Assembly: GCF_036370855.1 (NCBI RefSeq)
Contig: NC_088099.1
Coordinates: forward strand, 71,192,718-71,256,717
Origin: Dromaius novaehollandiae
Lineage: Eukaryota; Chordata; Aves; Casuariiformes; Dromaiidae
Length of the DNA: 64,000 nt
Direction: 5' to 3'
The translations under genes were made by a program, and so were the position numbers. Below the pieces are notes generated by a model. It searched no databases and was not told the DNA's origin. It saw only the letters and a list, made by a program, of their open reading frames with translations. Numbering within the stretch: position 1 is the stretch's first letter; each line of letters begins with the position of its first letter. This document shows positions 62,872 to 64,000 of this stretch, piece after piece.

Positions 62872-64000
62872 GTGAAGGGAGCCTGGGCCAGCTTGTGAGG
62901 CGTTCCAGGTCTGAGCCTCAGGCAATCAGAAGTCCTGGGCAAAGGAAATGCCTGCTAAGCCAAGCACTGACATTGCAGCTCCCAAAAGCAAGGGCAGTAA
63001 AGCTTGCTGGAGGTGTTTTTTAACCACCAGGTTGGAAACCAAACCACACCCAGAACAGCCTTCCTTATATATGGGACTTTCTTATTTCAAACTTGTTGAT
63101 TAAGAGAAATACGAGAAGCAAAGTATTTTTTATGTCTAGTCCTGTTCACACTCACTCTCATGGGATCAGGACCAAGCTCTTCTCCCTTCTTGGCCTATAT
63201 TAAAGTTCAAAGTTTAAGCAAACACTGGGTTTCTTTCAATTCTAAACATCTTTTAGTCTCTGCTGAAAGAGTCTTTCTTCGTCTGCAATGGGTAGAAGCC
63301 ATAACCAAACCACACTGCCAAAACAATGGCTGGAAGAGCAAACAATTAAGATGAATGTGGCCAGGTTTTACCGAGCAACTTTTTCCAGTTACTCGAACCA
63401 TCTAAACAGGCTCGGTTAGCCTCACAGATACAAATGCAAACTATATTTGCCTAGGCTGGTTTTCTTACCTAGCTACTATTTCCAGAGACACATAGACAGC
63501 AATGTCTGGTACTTGATACTGCTGTTCTTTTTAACTTACTTTCAGATTGTCTTCAAATATTGCATATTGACCATTTCAAGATTGGAATCAACTCATTCCA
63601 CATTTTTCTAGATTCTTCCTGGGAATGCATAAAATAATGAAAGGACAAGAAATACATGCATTTACATACCTCTCTTCCGTCTCTGGATTATCGCTATCTT
63701 AAAAATGGAATTTGACTTGAATATCTGTAGTGCCTGAACATATTTTCAGCACCCTCAGTTGATCCGTGCTGTGTGCCTGTGTACAACAATGTTCTAGACA
63801 CTTAGTCAAACCCAACCCCAATTGTGAGCCATCCAAGGTATGCTGTCAGTAATACTCAGAAACGGGCCTGCCAAAACCATCAGATTATCTGCTCTCCAAA
63901 TAAATCAAGCAAATATACAAAAATGCTTAAGCTGAAGCTGCCTCAAGCACTTTTACCTCACATAACCAGCACTTTTGGAATGGTCCCATTGACTTTGGCA
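62872..64000. other. unique DNA to the window end, no gene seen
   Basis: The text around 62880-63080 is somewhat GC-richer and contains a TATA-like CCTTCCTTATATATGGGAC word at 63060-63078, but no start site or first exon follows convincingly. The frames at 63160-63354 (plus) and 63207-63401 (minus) overlap and are not coding-like. Confidence 0.35.

Noticed and set aside
1..64000. CRISPR arrays, operons, ribosome binding sites, tRNA or rRNA genes
   Set aside because: No regularly spaced repeats, no prokaryotic gene organisation and no cloverleaf or rRNA words were seen; the window is vertebrate nuclear DNA.

Overview
This window looks like a gene-poor, AT-rich stretch of vertebrate nuclear genome, most likely from a bird or another sauropsid. 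There is no bacterial-style gene packing: most long open frames are chance frames, and nearly all of the window reads as intron or intergenic DNA. The sauropsid call rests on several CR1 LINE fragments. They include tails ending in the typical TTCTATGAT-like terminus and older CR1 families of the kind common in turtles, crocodilians and birds. Alu, B1/B2 and L1 elements are absent.

Only a few places look like coding sequence, all on the + strand and all recognised by splice signals plus coding-like peptides: an exon at about 1.51-1.76 kb, a group of three short exons at 49.66, 51.25 and 52.73 kb, and weaker candidates at 61.11 and 62.69 kb. The most economical reading is one or two multi-exon genes transcribed rightward through very long introns. 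The exon at 1.5 kb and the next good candidate are about 48 kb apart. I do not recognise the proteins, so no gene symbols are given. Reading phase is consistent between the 49.66 and 51.25 kb exons, but not simply consistent between 51.25 and 52.73 kb.

Region by region: 0-1.5 kb is AT-rich unique DNA with a small tandem duplication; 1.5-1.8 kb holds the first exon; 1.8-19.6 kb is unique DNA with one candidate conserved noncoding element (6.2-6.4 kb), an exact 24-bp palindrome (5.7 kb) and an unassigned patch with open frames on both strands (15.9-16.35 kb). At 20.0-20.8 kb lie the decayed remains of a Ty3/gypsy-type retrotransposon pol gene (protease and integrase pieces). From 27 to 36.5 kb there are four CR1 copies in both orientations. 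From 36.5 to 49.6 kb the DNA is mostly unique, with a candidate conserved element at 36.9-37.1 kb, a MIR-like SINE, a palindromic element and a TA microsatellite. The exon cluster follows, with a long polypyrimidine tract just after one donor site. A strong candidate conserved element with homeodomain-like TAAT sites is at 54.4-54.65 kb, and an old CR1 at 55.4 kb. The last 8 kb is unique DNA with two weak exon candidates.

No tRNA, rRNA, CpG-island promoter, CRISPR array or complete gene could be supported. All assignments come from reading the sequence; no alignment or database search was run.
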